NCBI GenBank assembly: GCA_024760905.1
Contig: CM045745.1
Span: forward strand, 912,501 to 976,500
Reading direction: 5' to 3'
DNA length: 64,000 bases
Source: Plotosus lineatus
Lineage: Eukaryota; Chordata; Actinopteri; Siluriformes; Plotosidae
Below the pieces are notes generated by a model, which was not told where the DNA came from, searched no databases, and saw only the letters and a list, made by a program, of their open reading frames with translations. A program made the position numbers and the translations under genes. Positions 1 to 11,394 of the stretch are shown here, one piece after another. Position 1 is the stretch's first letter. Every line of letters begins with the position of its first letter.

Positions 1-242
1 AACGGGCTCGAGTGATATCGTAAAGGAATATGGCCAAACCTGTCTACCATCGATACAATATTGAAGCAGAAGGAGGTCTTAAAAGGTATGCTTTTATCAT
101 TTTTAAAGGGCTTATGGGGTAGTATTGGGAGCCTTGGAACGAATCATGAGTTTTACATGTAAAATGCGGTTCAATTTACGAAAAATGCAGGTTACAAAAA
201 AGGTGCTGGAACGGATTAATTTCGTAAAATGAGGTACCATTG
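1..242 (-). mobile_element. MITE family A, left-truncated by window edge
   Basis: This is the end of a non-autonomous element that recurs several times in the window (best complete copy 51575-52228, here inverted). The right terminus reads as the inverted form of CAGTGGTACCTC and is followed by TA. The stretch around 40-100 matches the interior of the 51.6 kb copy in inverse orientation. The CAGT start and TA flank suggest a Tc1/mariner-type MITE. No coding content was seen. Confidence 0.75.
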
Positions 243-255
243 TATGTATGTATAT

Positions 256-257
<2 letters not shown>

Positions 258-298
<41 letters not shown>
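258..298. repeat. (AC)n microsatellite
   Basis: A run of about 20 CA units directly after the MITE terminus. The short open frames across it are only repeat translation. Confidence 0.95.
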
Positions 299-301
<3 letters not shown>

Positions 302-471
302 CTCGCTACTTTGCGCTTCAATTCATGTGGCTTCAGTGCATGGTGTTTTTTCTTTTTAATATTCATCAAATTAAAAAACAAGGAAATTAAGGAAGAATAG
401 AGAAAAAAGTTAAGGTAAAAATGCCACAAAAACATGAACTATGCAAAAAAAACAAAAAAAAAAAAAAAAAA

Positions 472-769
472 ACCCTAAGCCAACACAAAACAAAAAACAA
501 CCCAAAACCTCCCATCAAACCTAGTTACATTGTTGTGAGGTGTGCAACTGAGTGCATGCACATGCATCTGCGTGCTTGTCTGTATGTGTGTATTTATATT
601 TAATTTACATCTTGTGAATTTTTAAATGTTTGTCATTCTAAGCATTATTATAATTTTTATATATTTTGTATATTATAATAACAATTAAACCATAAAATTA
701 TAAGCATTTATAGCATTGAATATGTATTTATTGATATACATCAGACGGGGGTGGGTGATCCTACTTCGC

Positions 770-862
<93 letters not shown>

Positions 863-1154
863 TGACTGCTGAATTCCGTGAAGTAGGATCAACCCCCCCC
901 CTCTGATGTAACCGTACAAGTATGTGTATATGATATTAATAAATACCTATTCAATGCTATAAATGCTCATAATAACAATTAAACATTAAAAAAATAATGC
1001 ATAAGATGTAAATAAAATAAATACACACATACAGATGCGTGCGCACAGATGCGCGAGCACGCACTCAGATGCACACCTCACACAACAATGTTAGTAGTTT
1101 TGATGAGAGGTTTTTTGTTGTGTTTGTTTAGGGCGAAGTTGCGAGGGATCCCTG
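472..1154. mobile_element. Long inverted-repeat element (family M3) with microsatellite spacer
   Basis: Roughly 290-bp arms (about 472-772 and 861-1154) are imperfect reverse complements. Landmarks recur inverted in both arms: the CATTGTTGTG(TG)AGGTG block, the GCATTTATAGCATTGAATA block and the GATCCTACTTC block next to the centre. The right terminus reads GATCCCTG followed by TA. A single-arm relative, also flanked by TA at its CAGGGATC end, lies at 62316-62520. The centre is an (AT)n(AC)n tract. It is either one palindromic MITE or two copies inserted head to head. Confidence 0.75.
774..860. repeat. Compound (AT)n(AC)n microsatellite at the centre of the inverted repeat
   Basis: About 50 bp of AT units pass directly into about 36 bp of AC units. 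The tract sits exactly at the loop of the surrounding inverted repeat. Confidence 0.95.
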
Positions 1155-1267
1155 TAAATAAATTATACACATACATGTACATATATGTGTAGAATATGCT
1201 GTAAAATAGATTAGTTTCTTGGTGTATGTGCAGTTTGACACAGTATTAGTAGTAATATATTACACAC

Positions 1268-1790
1268 CTGCAAGACTGCCAGGCCTCTGTAGGGTTGCGT
1301 TGGCATAGAGCTCATGTGAGATCTTGTACTGTTCGGATGAGTGCTGCAAACGTTTGGCAGGTGAAAGTGTTGCGTAGCTGCCCACAACTGAGCCAAGCTG
1401 GTGGAGAGGGGAGGAGCCAGTGACACTGCTCTGGCCAGGTGAAGCGGATGCCACCCCTCCAGCTGCTATGTTAATAGGTGAGCTGGTGCTGTAGGATTTG
1501 GCTAAGCGACTGGGTGATTGCTTGGGTGAGGATACCCGCTGCAAAGTGGCATAGCTGGGCATATCTGAGACAGAGCCAAGCCTCTGGAGTTTGGAGGGTG
1601 AGCCCAAAGCCTGTGCCGAGAGTGGAGAGCTCACACGTTGGGCTGGCAGGGTGGCACATGAGTAATAGACTGAAGGCTGAGTATCAGGCAAATGGAAAGC
1701 ACTTCCATGGCTCTGTGCCAGTGCGTCTCGGGACTGGGCATGTGAGCAGGGGTCATTGCCCACCAGCTGTGCTGCACGGCTAGATGTCAC
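1268..1790 (-). CDS. ctnnd2: ctnnd2 exon, serine-rich region before the armadillo repeats
   Basis: Internal coding exon of catenin delta-2, a neuronal p120-family armadillo protein that binds the juxtamembrane segment of cadherins and acts at adherens junctions and postsynaptic sites. The exon opens in phase 0 after a TTAG acceptor at 1791-1794 (first codons GTG ACA TCT) and ends one base into a codon at a GTGTGT donor, giving 174 codons plus one base without a stop. Recognisable family blocks are GSAFHLP near residue 30, [30 protein letters not shown] in the middle, [10 protein letters not shown], and [10 protein letters not shown] at the end. Three YATL/NATL repeats carry possible tyrosine phosphorylation sites. 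The human proline run before GSAFHLP is missing and replaced by a Gln/Ser/Ala stretch. Whether this is the ctnnd2a or ctnnd2b paralogue cannot be decided here. Confidence 0.95.
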
Positions 1791-1957
1791 CTAACAGAGT
1801 GAACAGTAAGAAGAGAGTTATGCGGGATGTCTTATATCCTTATACATTGCTTATGCACATGATTCACACTTTATGGTAAACATATTTTATTGTTTTTTCT
1901 TTCAATTATTTAAACAAGGTTAAACTCAGTATTATCTACACTTCAAATTTAACTGAA

Positions 1958-2300
1958 GGGCAGTGGTGGCCTGGTGGTAAAAGATGCCAGATTGCTGATC
2001 CTAAGGTTTGGGGTTCGAGTTCCACTCTCCACAAGGTTGTTTACCCCCCCCCCCGCCAGTTCAGCTAACTGGGTTATCAAAGGCCGGCCGATCTTTCACA
2101 GTCTATGGTGAGAGGTTCACGTAAAAGAACCATTGCTGACTTTCGACAAGAGGAGCTGCAAAGCCATCAGCATGTTTCTGTGCCTTGCTAAGGGTTGAGT
2201 CAGGAAGGGCATCAGACGTAAAATCCTATGCCAAATCAAACATGCGGTGATTCGCTGTGGCGACCCCTGAAAAAAAAGGGAACAGCCGAAAAAGAAAACA
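1958..2300 (+). mobile_element. tRNA-derived SINE, head S2 with RTE-like tail (S2b)
   Basis: The head reads GGCAGTGGTGGCCTGGTGG and has a B-box-like GGTTCGAGTTCC near 2012-2023, so it resembles a tRNA with pol III boxes A and B. The body has the family block with GGCCGGCC and AAAAGAACCATTGCTGAC. The tail has CAGGAAGGGCATCAGACG and ends with CGCTGTGGCGACCCCTGAA and a GGAACAGCCGAAA motif shared with the 3' end of the RTE-like LINE at 47.9-51.0 kb. Confidence 0.85.
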
Positions 2301-3062
2301 ATTAAGTAAATAAAAAATTAACACCACACATATGATCCACTTGCATACAAACCTAACCAGTTTTATTTAGTTTATTTATTTATTTATTTATTTTAAACAC
2401 TTAACTCCGGTCTGCTTCAGGCACAAGAGTAGCCAAGTCTAAGGCATGAAATTGTTAAGTGCTCTGTGGTTGTCCATTTCAAATTAATGCCCAGTACAGA
2501 GCGCCAAGATGAAGCTGCAACAATTGCCAAAAACGAATAGGGCAACTGCATAGCTGCCATATTAGATTTAAGTCACGAAGGGGATTGTGGGTAACGTCTG
2601 ACAGCTGAGGACGCACAAACAAAGTCAAAATGCCCGGTATAACTTATGTGCCTAGATGCTTTAATCATGTCAGAGATTGACATTTGAGTTTCTTTTTTCC
2701 TATGGACACTAAGCTGAGAAACAATTGGCAGCCATTTTTAGCAAAGAAGGAAAACATAACACACCAGCAATTTTTCCAGTCCACCATTTTTTTTTTTGGA
2801 CATTACAAGGTAGGTGGCTATCGATACAGCTAGTTCAACACAATGTGCCACCAGACCTGGTGTCCATAATGATTTTCTTGCAAAGACAGACAGAGTGATC
2901 ATCACAATCACCACTTGAAACAGGGACTAGCAATGTGTAAGCTAGCAGCATGCTAATGCTAGCATGGCTTGCTAAATAACAGGGCAGATCTAAGCTCAGT
3001 CATAAAACAGTCAGAGGCATCATGGTCAAGGTTATCAGAATTAAGAGGTTTTATCCCCATTT

Positions 3063-3402
3063 TGGCAGCAGTGGCCTGATGGTAAAGGTGCTGGATCAAT
3101 GATCCTAAGGTTGGGGGTTCAAGCCCTACTGTCCATGGGTTGTCACTGTCCTCCCCCAATACAGCTGACTGGGTTATCAAAGGCAGGCCATGTCTCTCAC
3201 TGTCTATGATGAGAGGTTCATGTAAAAGAACCATTGCTGACTTGTGTCAAGAGTAGCTGCATAGCCGTCAATGTGTTTCTGCCCTGCAATGACCTGGCGA
3301 GCTGTCCCGGGTGTACTCTACCCTTTTCCAGAGATGGCTGAGATGGACAGCAGTCTCCCCATTACGCTAATTAGGATTAAGTGGTTCAGAAAATAAATGA
3401 AT
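3063..3402 (+). mobile_element. tRNA-derived SINE, head S2 with GAATG-type tail (S2a)
   Basis: Same tRNA-like head and central body as the copy at 1958-2300, including GGTTCAAGCCC as the B box. The tail differs: CCTGCAATGACCTGGCGAGC, a CTAATTAGGATTAAGTGG block and AAATGAATG at the end. That tail is shared with the S1 SINE lineage. Confidence 0.85.
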
Positions 3403-3435
3403 GTCCCCATTTTTGTGGCTGCTTGAATTGGTTGT

Positions 3436-3889
3436 CAAATCAGGAATGAAGCGATGAGCCAGATATGGACCTATCAGAAAGTGATGAGTATTTTTCATCA
3501 GATTCTCCTGCTTACTAACTTCATACATTTAAAGATGTTCCTGGCAATGTGCTTTTCAATGTGCCATGTGCTAAAGTTGACATCTGGGGGAAAATATTTA
3601 AAGGAACAGCACCAGGAGGGAAAATTAAAAAGAGTCTTTTTTTTATTTTATTTATGCTGTTTTCTGTTTATTTTCAGCTTTCATGCAAGTAGTTTGGTTG
3701 ATACCACAAAATGAATAACACAAACACCAGTAAATCCCTTTTATTGTTCTGTTATTATTCATGTTTTCCACCTCGATGGTAATAAGCACTTTCCGTTTCA
3801 CTCCGCTGGTCAACATTTTAATAAGTGTCCACCCACTCCAATTTTTTTAAGCGCCGAGGGCACTTATCACGTCAAATATGGTAATTTAC
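3436..3889 (+). mobile_element. MITE family M5, 5'-truncated
   Basis: Closely similar to the right half of the element at 34046-34818, with shared blocks GATGAGCCAGATAT, AGAAAGTGATGAGTATTT and TTCCACCTCGATGGTAATAA. It ends with inverted CCATATTTGACGTGATAAG followed by TA. The residual open frame (about 3454-3714) matches the same frame in the 34-kb copy and looks like decayed transposon coding sequence. Confidence 0.7.
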
Positions 3890-4935
3890 CTTTCATGTCT
3901 AATCTCTTTCCTTTTAAACTGACATGCTTGCATCTTAGCCAACCATCTTTTCAACTCCGATACCATTTGTGCATAAATGGGCGAGTCAAGAACTGCTCCA
4001 AGTACAATGTGAGGGGTCAAAATGGGCTCCAAAACAGAGTTCTGTTATGTTTACATAATGAACATTACAATTGTACATTCAGCTGGTCCCAGGCATGTTT
4101 TATTATAGAAGACTAAGAAATACTCTTATCCCAAGCTAATCAATTGGTGGCCTGGGGGCTGATTCTGACCCATGAAGAAATTTGTACCAGCACTTTGAAT
4201 TTGCCATTCTATTTTAAAAAATTTAAACAAACAAACAAACAAACAAAAAAAATATACATATGTATATATAAAATGGGGTCATCGTAAAAATGAATGTGTT
4301 TGCATTTTGTTCTCTAACCCACTATTGTGTTATGGGAGATATCTACAGTTGAATAAACAGTAAACTTACCAGGTTAAAATAATATATGTGGCTCGTATAA
4401 GGCAATCAAAGTTCACTTTAGTACCTTTTATTGTTAATATCATGAAAAGCAGCAAAACTGATGGGACAATTACAAAACAATGTTTTTAGAATATTGCTGT
4501 ATATCAAGGAGAAAAGGTTACTAGACTTATTTGAACATACAAACAAATGAGTAAAAGCTCATATCATGCATTGGTGCTGTTACCGCAATGGAGTAACAAG
4601 TTTACAGTCGTGCACAGTTCATTCACTAGGTCTGCTTGCAGATTCTCTTGAGGAGATTTGTCTTCATTGGTGTTGTGGTATTGTTTTTGCTTCTCATTTC
4701 ATGTCGATGATGAATTAAAATCTTGAATCAGTCCAACCCCTCGTTCTGCAATGACATTCACCAGTTTGATGGGAGTGACAACCTTACATGGGTCTATTTG
4801 GGCACATGATGAACTTTGTAATTTCTCCCATGGTCTGAAGTTATACCCGGTAGTGTATATCGATATGTATAATGAAGTATTTGGTAATCGGCCTGTAGGT
4901 TGGGTGAGATTAAACACTAATAATTTCTGGAAGGC

Positions 4936-5215
4936 AATTCCCCAGTGCAGCTAACTGGGTTATCAAAGGCCGGCCATGTCTCTCACTGACTTTGGTGAGG
5001 TTAATGTAAAAGAACAATTGCCGACTTCTGACAAGAGGAGCTGCATAACCGTCAGCGTGTTTCTGCCCTCTGCCTTGCTAAAGGATTTTGTCAGGAAGGC
5101 CATCCGACGTAAAAATCGATGCCAATTCAAACATGCCAATCGGATGATTCGCTGTGGCGACCCCCGAGAAAGAGACAAGCCGAAAGGAAAAAAAAAAAAA
5201 AAAAAATTATATATA
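4936..5215 (+). mobile_element. S2b SINE, 5'-truncated, with A-rich tail
   Basis: The tRNA-like head is absent; homology starts at the CAGTGCAGCTAACTGGG block. It continues through the GGCCGGCCATG block and the GTCAGGAAGGCCATCCGACG tail to CGCTGTGGCGACCCCCGAG and GCCGAAAGG, and ends in poly(A) then (AT)n. The 5' truncation is typical of incomplete target-primed reverse transcription. Confidence 0.85.
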
Positions 5216-6049
5216 TATATATTTTGAAGGCACTCTGAATATTTGGATATGAATCTTGAGTAACAATTCAAAATAAGACAGTAAGAAAAATTCCAGACAA
5301 TCTAAAAACAATGAACCAGGAAAAGAAATTCCAAAGAAACAAAACATCAAAAGGCAAAGTTTAATCACATCACTGACAAAAAAAAATGAGGGAAAAAACA
5401 GGACCTGATCAAGATGAGATGAGAAATAAATTGGTTTAAAGGAATTGTGTCGGATTAGAAACCTAGTTACTGTGAACAGTGATGTGCTGCTTATCAGACA
5501 TGTAATCAGTAATGTAATGCGGTTTGCAGTTTAGTGGAATCCTGTGGTAGCAGATGCCAGCATAGACATGACAGCAACAAAAATAGGACAGTAAGTAAAT
5601 AATTACATTAAATAAATCCTTCAGCACAGTTATCATATTTTACACTATGGGTTATCAATAGCTTAAATATTTTCCCCATCAGGCGCCACACCCTGCGTAG
5701 AGAAACGAGTTTTAAAGAACACTGAATACAGCCAATCAAATATCACACAGATCATCTACTAAAATCTTTTACATTTAAGAACTACTTAGTTCTTTCTCTT
5801 CGATTGCAATTTTATCGGCTTGCTGTGTGAGGAACAGGCATTGATGCTTTGGTATGGTCTAATGCCAAGGAGTGCTGCTGCTTCACTAACGCTGGTTTCT
5901 TCACTAACTCATTTTACAAACTGCTCAATCATTTTAAAGTCATGGAGAAGCTGGAGCTCATCTTAGTTGACACTAGGCAAAGGCTGGCACACACTGGACA
6001 GTTTTCCAGACTATCACAGTTCAACTCACACTCAGTTATTTGAAATAGC

Positions 6050-6120
6050 CCAATGTGCATGTCTTTTAGCTGTGGGAAGAGGCAGACATACTAACCATTA
6101 GACCACTCCGTCACCCCAGG
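6050..6120 (-). mobile_element. S1 SINE fragment
   Basis: A short remnant of the S1 lineage in minus orientation. The reverse complement contains the tRNA-like head block TGGTCTAATGGTTAGTATG and an altered central block. Confidence 0.5.
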
Positions 6121-6670
6121 GTCCTTAATTTAAGACTAATTCCATGAGATGCCATTATTTATTGTTTATTTTAAATTCAAGAGTTTCTAGACCTTCAGCT
6201 AACTGGCCGTCTCGTTCATGGTTAACCCCCTGAGAGAATTATGTGCACGTGTGTGTCCTGGGGGAAGGGTTCACGGGATCAAATCACAAAAAATTGGTGG
6301 AATTGTAACAATATTTTGGACAGTCAAGAATTGATATATTTATTATGATTAATTCAGATTTAACACTAATCATGGGAATGCAAGCAGAGCTAAACAGGCC
6401 TGAACAGCGTAACAGACCTTGATGTACAATTGTAGGAGATGCACCCTGCCTCCTTTTTATATCCCAGTCGTGCTCCAGGCACAGTCATAAATTGTGGAAC
6501 CCCAAGCTTTTTTTATTCAATGCTTGACTTTACTTTAAATCGTTTTTTGTTTTTTTGGGGACTTTTAAAAGGAGCTCTACAGAGGTACCCCAACAGACTG
6601 AGGAGTGACTGGGAATAAAATCTTGCATGTTAGAATCAAATATCCCAAGAGAAGTGAAACCAAGCACTAC

Positions 6671-6840
6671 CTGATTGTAGCTGTGCACAGCTCCTCCCAC
6701 CTGAGCACTGCGTGCTAAGGGTTGGGAGGTTGCCGAGTCTCCCAGGGCCAGGGTCTGGCTGCTATGAAAACCAGCTGTATAAGGGAAGGTGCCCTCCTGG
6801 TTATTTAGCTGCAAAGCACTCTGGGATAGGATGCCGGCTC
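6671..6840 (-). CDS. ctnnd2: ctnnd2 exon (170 bp)
   Basis: The acceptor is CCACACTCAG after a T-rich tract and the donor is CAG|GTAGTG. The first two bases complete the Arg codon begun by the single A that ends the 117-bp exon, and the last codon (Gln) is complete, so it joins the 523-bp exon in phase 0. The translation contains LSQSALQLNNQEG, then YTAGFHSSQTLALGD and HSYNQ. It aligns without gaps to the region just after the SLQESGIL segment of vertebrate catenin delta-2. It is a low-complexity linker with no known catalytic role and probably has phosphorylation and binding sites. Orthology is firm because both flanking exons fit the same protein in order. Confidence 0.95.
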
Positions 6841-8048
6841 CTGAGTGTGGAAAAAAATAATGAGAAAGGAATAAGTTAATATCTTATTTGTGAAAATCTA
6901 ATAACTTATCCTTTGCTGTTCCTATACGCTTTATTTATATCGTGTGTATGTATGTGTAATATAATGCTTCCTCTATGTAACCTCAAATTCCTCAACATGC
7001 ATTGCTGTGCTTTCTCACCATCCCTCTCTCAAACAACCGAAATGTTTTTACTTATTTTCCCTTCTCACCCACTGACTATTATCCACTTTCTTTTTATGTA
7101 CATTCTCTCCCTCCCTCTCTCCATTCCAGGTCCGGGAATGGAGATGGATGTACTGAGCATGTATAATTAATCAGGACTGGAGAAGTCAGTGAGCTCATGT
7201 CATGAAGAATGGGGCCAGCAGAAGCAGAAATCGTGTTTGCCAATCCGCCTCTTCCTCTCAGACACAGAAGGAGGTTGAGCTCTTCGGCTGGTTCTGAGAG
7301 CTCAAGCTGATCCAAAGGCACAAACTCAACCAACAAAAGCTTCTGCTCTAATGAACTACATGCTTCGCAAATGATAAGTGCCAGTCAGCACCATGATGGG
7401 TTGTTTTTTTTGTTTGTTTGTTTTTTATACAGGGGCGTGGATGTACTAAACGACATTGTCAAAGAAGATGCAGCCTGCTCAGCAGAGGTTTGTACGTCTC
7501 TGCTCAATCTAAAATTGAGACCCATGTCATAACTCCCAGCTGCACAAGTGACAAAATCACAGACTATTACACTATCTTAATGCACTTCAAAAACACATGA
7601 AAATGGCAACTAGGTCATTTCAAGTGACCTGAAAAGATTAAGAGCTTGTTACTTTGACTTTCTGAAAATGACTTTGCCTTCCTGTTTAAAAAACAAAAAC
7701 ACTTGAGACACTATAAAGATCACTCCTTTGAGGTTTTTAAACTCACGTAAGCTTTGGGATACAGGCATGTGTAATTCTGCCGGTTCTACCGAGTCCATTT
7801 GTGCCCTTTTCCTGCTTTCATAGAGAATGGCAACAGAGAGAGCCGTATTTATCCAGGTAGCTGGTGACCGAGCATGACTTCTCAGTCTCGTCTCCGAGGG
7901 GTTTAAGCACTGTTCTGCTTGACCTATTTTCAGATTTAGCCAGTCAAGTTTTCATCAGGTTGCTATTTTATAACCATCTTGACAAGCTTATTTTCATGCA
8001 AAATAACCTCAACGTGTTGATCGTGCATAAATGTTGTTAAAGGTAATA

Positions 8049-8840
8049 CAGTGATACCTCAGCTCACGAACATAATTGGTTCCCAGAAAGTGTGTGTGAG
8101 GCGAAAAGTTCGTCTTCCGAACATTTATTTCCCATAAGAAACCATTAAAATGAGAATAATCCGTTCCCAGGTCCCCATAAAACATAATTTTCTACTAAAT
8201 AAGCCTTAAAACTACACAAAAATATACCTTATTTTATGTATAATAAATGTGCTATTGTATTGTAATTAAAGAAATAAACTGTACTGTATAATAAAGTCGT
8301 TTTATTTACCTTTGTGATGGTAGTTGATGGCTTGATGGAATGGAGTGGGAGGAGGAGGAGGGAGGGAGGGACTTACTGTTTGGAAGGAGTGTTTGGAAAC
8401 GCCTACTGTTTGGAAACACCCTTAGCCACACACGCACCCTTAATAGCTTCCTTGTTCTTAAGGATGGGAGCAATGGTAGACTTAGCGTACTGGTACTGGG
8501 ACGCTGAGTCACACAAACGCACACCTCGTTCGTGTTTTTCAATGATCTCCGCCTGTGGTGGGGTCTTTTTCGGTCCCATAATAGCAAAAGTACACTCAAT
8601 ATGGTCCAAAATGTCTATCAAACACAAACCACTTCCGCACTCAAAGAAAGGGGGTGACGAACTGGGACGCCGTGAGCGTGCGTCAGCTTCTCGTGGCCGC
8701 CACCGTGGCGCTGTTCGACCGCGTGGTTTGATTCATCCGCCGAAAACTAGTTCGTCAGCAGAGACAATATGCTCGCAAATTTAATGTTCTTGAGGCGAAA
8801 AGTTCGTGAGCTTAAGCGTTCGTCAGCGGAGGTTTTACTG
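8049..8840. mobile_element. MITE family A, complete TA-flanked copy (792 bp)
   Basis: The termini CAGTGATACCTCAGCTCACG and, inverted, CAGTAAAACCTCCGCTGACG form terminal inverted repeats, each flanked by TA. Subterminal GAGGCGAAAAGTTCGT occurs near both ends in the same sense. The apparent 156-aa frame at 8314-8784 lies inside the element, opposes another open frame and has no recognisable domain, so I do not call it a gene. Confidence 0.8.
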
Positions 8841-9479
8841 TACAAGGAAAATAGATATTGTTTCTGCCAAAGTCATAAATAATATATGGTTGAGAAGTAT
8901 TTTTTGTTTGTTTGTTTATCAAGCAATGGCATCTGAAATCTTTTCTGAACCTTTCAAAAATTTCCATCCTTCAGCTCCTCGGTATGCATCTGCCTGTTTT
9001 ACACGAGATCAGCCTGAAGCTTCAGTGCAGTGAATGCATGTGTGATTACTTTGGATGAAATTATTTGTGCCCCGATTTGTAGGTGTGATGAAAAGCCACA
9101 AACTGAGAGCAATGTCAGGGCCCACTTTGAGTCAAAAGCTGCAATTTACATATGGAGCGAGTGACGGCATAATACGGCAGGTAGTGCTCTGTGCCACATG
9201 CTGTGAATACAGTGGAGGGCAAAGGACTCTCTCAGTGAAAAGAGGTGAATAGAAAATGCAGAGGAAGCAGGCACTGAGAGGCGAACACCTGCAAGCCTCC
9301 ATTATCTTCGTCTGCATCCTGCAGATTCCGTTCTCACCCCATCAGTCAGATTCAGTTCTTACAATACACAGGGTATAATGTGGCACATCTATCTGCATGT
9401 TCAAATTATGAATGCTGCTCTTCAGGTAAGGGCAAATGGGACCTGTTCTGCAGGGCCAGACAATTGTCTTGTATTGCTG

Positions 9480-9905
9480 CCCGTCATGTGATTCAACCTA
9501 CATCTCACTACTACTTGACCTCTACCTCACCACTGCTACCGAACCTATAACTCTGTTTGCTACTCAACACCTACCTTACTACTGCTACTTAACCTAGAAT
9601 TCTTTATTGTTGCTGAAACCCAACCACTACTTAACCTATAATTTTCTACTGCTACTCAACCCCTAACTTATTACATCACTTAACCTTTACCTTACTACTG
9701 CTACTTGACCTAGAACTCTACAGCTGCTCAAATTTTACCTCTCCACTGCCATTTTATCTATAACTCACTCTCCCGTAATCTCTACCGCTCTGGCAGTATT
9801 GCTACTCAACCCCTACCTCACTACTGCATCTTTATTTATAGTCTACCTCACTACTGACACAACCTATACACTACTGGCATTCAGCCTCTATCTGCTGCTA
9901 ATGTT
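9480..9905. repeat. Degenerate minisatellite, unit about 25-27 bp
   Basis: Repeated variants of CTCACTACTGCTACTTAACC and CCTATAACTC occur irregularly about 15 times. The units have diverged, so this is an old tandem array. Confidence 0.75.
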
Positions 9906-10163
9906 ACACAAAGGAAAGCATGTAAAATACCGCACGGTTCTTCAAGAGTACCATGTGCAATTCTGGGTTAATGAACATGGGATTTCACCAAAAGAATTCC
10001 ACATTTAACTGACGCAATATCTGACTGCATGGTGCAGTCCAGAAGAAAGGGAAAAAAAAGCTTCCTACTGCTACTTTTTGTCAGGCATCACAAGATCTCA
10101 GTCCAGGTTCACACTTCAAGTGCACAAATTGCAAACATTACTACAGGAGTAGGAATAACTTAC

Positions 10164-10280
10164 TGTCACCTGCTGCAAACTCCTGAGAATCCAGAATGCC
10201 AGATTCTTGTAGGGATCTGATACAGGAGTCTACAAGCTCCAGGCCAGTGGTAAGCTCTTCTTCTATGTCCTTTTGTCCGT
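10164..10280 (-). CDS. ctnnd2: ctnnd2 exon (117 bp)
   Basis: The acceptor follows a strong pyrimidine tract (CTTCCTTTTTCTCTCCTG on the minus strand) and ends CATAG; the donor is GTAAGT. It starts with two bases of an Asp codon and ends with one base of an Arg codon. The translation reads [20 protein letters not shown] then [19 protein letters not shown], nearly identical to mammalian catenin delta-2 directly after the N-terminal coiled coil. This is one of the most conserved N-terminal stretches of the family and is the anchor for identifying the gene. No stop or frameshift is seen. Confidence 0.97.
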
Positions 10281-10484
10281 CTATGTACACAGGTACAGGA
10301 GAGAAAAAGGAAGTTACCTTGGTACTGATTTGTATCTGAACATCGGTAACATCCAAACTTACCTTTTACTTCTCATCCACTGTACATAACTGCAAGACAT
10401 GAATGAAAACCAGCCAATACTACCACAGAAGAGTATATGCCACCAATTTAGGGGCAAACAAACAGGGAAGTCTCTCACACTCAC

Positions 10485-11390
10485 ACACCTCGCCTAACGA
10501 GTGTCCCTTATAATGATTTTTTTTTTTTTCCATGATACAAGCTTCAAACTTGCCAAAAATCTGCTCCATCCAACGAGCAAAAATTCACTTCAAGAGCTCT
10601 CCTCGAAATGGCTTTTCCGGGCACGTGTATTCCTCCACGTTCTGAGAATGCCTTGTGACAGTGATTCTCAATTATTTTCTGTGACATCTCCTCTCAGAAG
10701 AATAAGAAGGGGGAGGGAAGGGGGGCCGGAAGGGGGGGGGGGGGGGAGCAAAGAGAAAAAAAAAAAAAACACACCATTTCAAGCCCCACCAATGCACAAC
10801 TATAAATAGTGTTGACTGTACTTCATATCGTTTGCTCCGTGCTTTTCTCCCTACACCATAGAACAATAAGAGTGCCACTGCCGACTACTGGAGTGAATGT
10901 GCAATTACACTCAAGTCTAGTGCAACATGGCAAAACAGCATGTTCCCCAGTGGCATCACACCGGGGCGCACCCCACTATTTTAGAAGCACTAGCCTTGTG
11001 GGAGCTCACCACGAGCCTTTCCTCCGCTGGCATTCGTAGCATCCGCACACAAAATACTCCTCCTCTTCCTCTGTTATGCACCACTTCCTGCCTGCCCACA
11101 TGACATCTTCACTGCAGTCGATGATCGGAAGGGTTAGTTCACTTGTTTATTCTTGATTTATTATTAATAATTATTATTAATGTTAATGCACATGTATTAT
11201 GAAATATTTGTATTTACATTTTTAATATATTTGGTCAAATATACATGTTTGTGGCAGGTTTGAGCTTGGGAGGGGGTTGGAACGGATTAATTGGTTTTCG
11301 GTTATTTCTTATGGGAATAATTGTTTCAAACTTTTTGGCTTACGAACTCACCCTTGGAGCGGATTAAATTTGTAAGTCAAGGTACCCCTG
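10485..11390. mobile_element. MITE family A relative, right end intact
   Basis: The right terminus is the inverted form of CAGGGGTACCTTGACTTAC followed by TA. The subterminal GGAACGGATTAATTGG and GCTTACGAACTCACCCTTGG blocks match other copies. The left boundary near CCTCGCCTAACGAGTGTCC is less certain, and a poly-G/poly-A tract at 10731-10770 interrupts the interior. Tc1 copy 1 is inserted only 2 bp beyond its right terminus. Confidence 0.6.
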
Positions 11391-11394
11391 TATA

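Larger units (their letters stand above)
1791..6670 (-). other. ctnnd2: ctnnd2 intron (4.9 kb)
   Basis: Phase-0 intron between the 170-bp and 523-bp exons. The acceptor side has a clear pyrimidine tract (CTCTCTTCTTACTG then TTAG, minus strand). It holds SINEs and a MITE fragment listed separately. The stretches 2301-3062, 3890-4935 and 5216-6049 show only AT-rich sequence and short simple repeats; I see no gene in them. Confidence 0.9.
6841..10163 (-). other. ctnnd2: ctnnd2 intron (3.3 kb)
   Basis: Phase-1 intron. It holds MITE A (8049-8840) and an imperfect CT/AC-rich minisatellite (9480-9905). The stretches 6841-8048 and 8841-9479 contain no gene I can recognise; open frames there are short and lack family similarity. 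Confidence 0.9.

Noticed and set aside
8314..8784. 156-aa open frame
   Set aside because: It lies entirely inside a TA-flanked MITE, is overlapped by antisense frames, and has no recognisable domain.
9480..9905. CRISPR-like spaced repeats
   Set aside because: Units are diverged and run into each other without unique spacers, and the context is vertebrate. It is a degenerate minisatellite.
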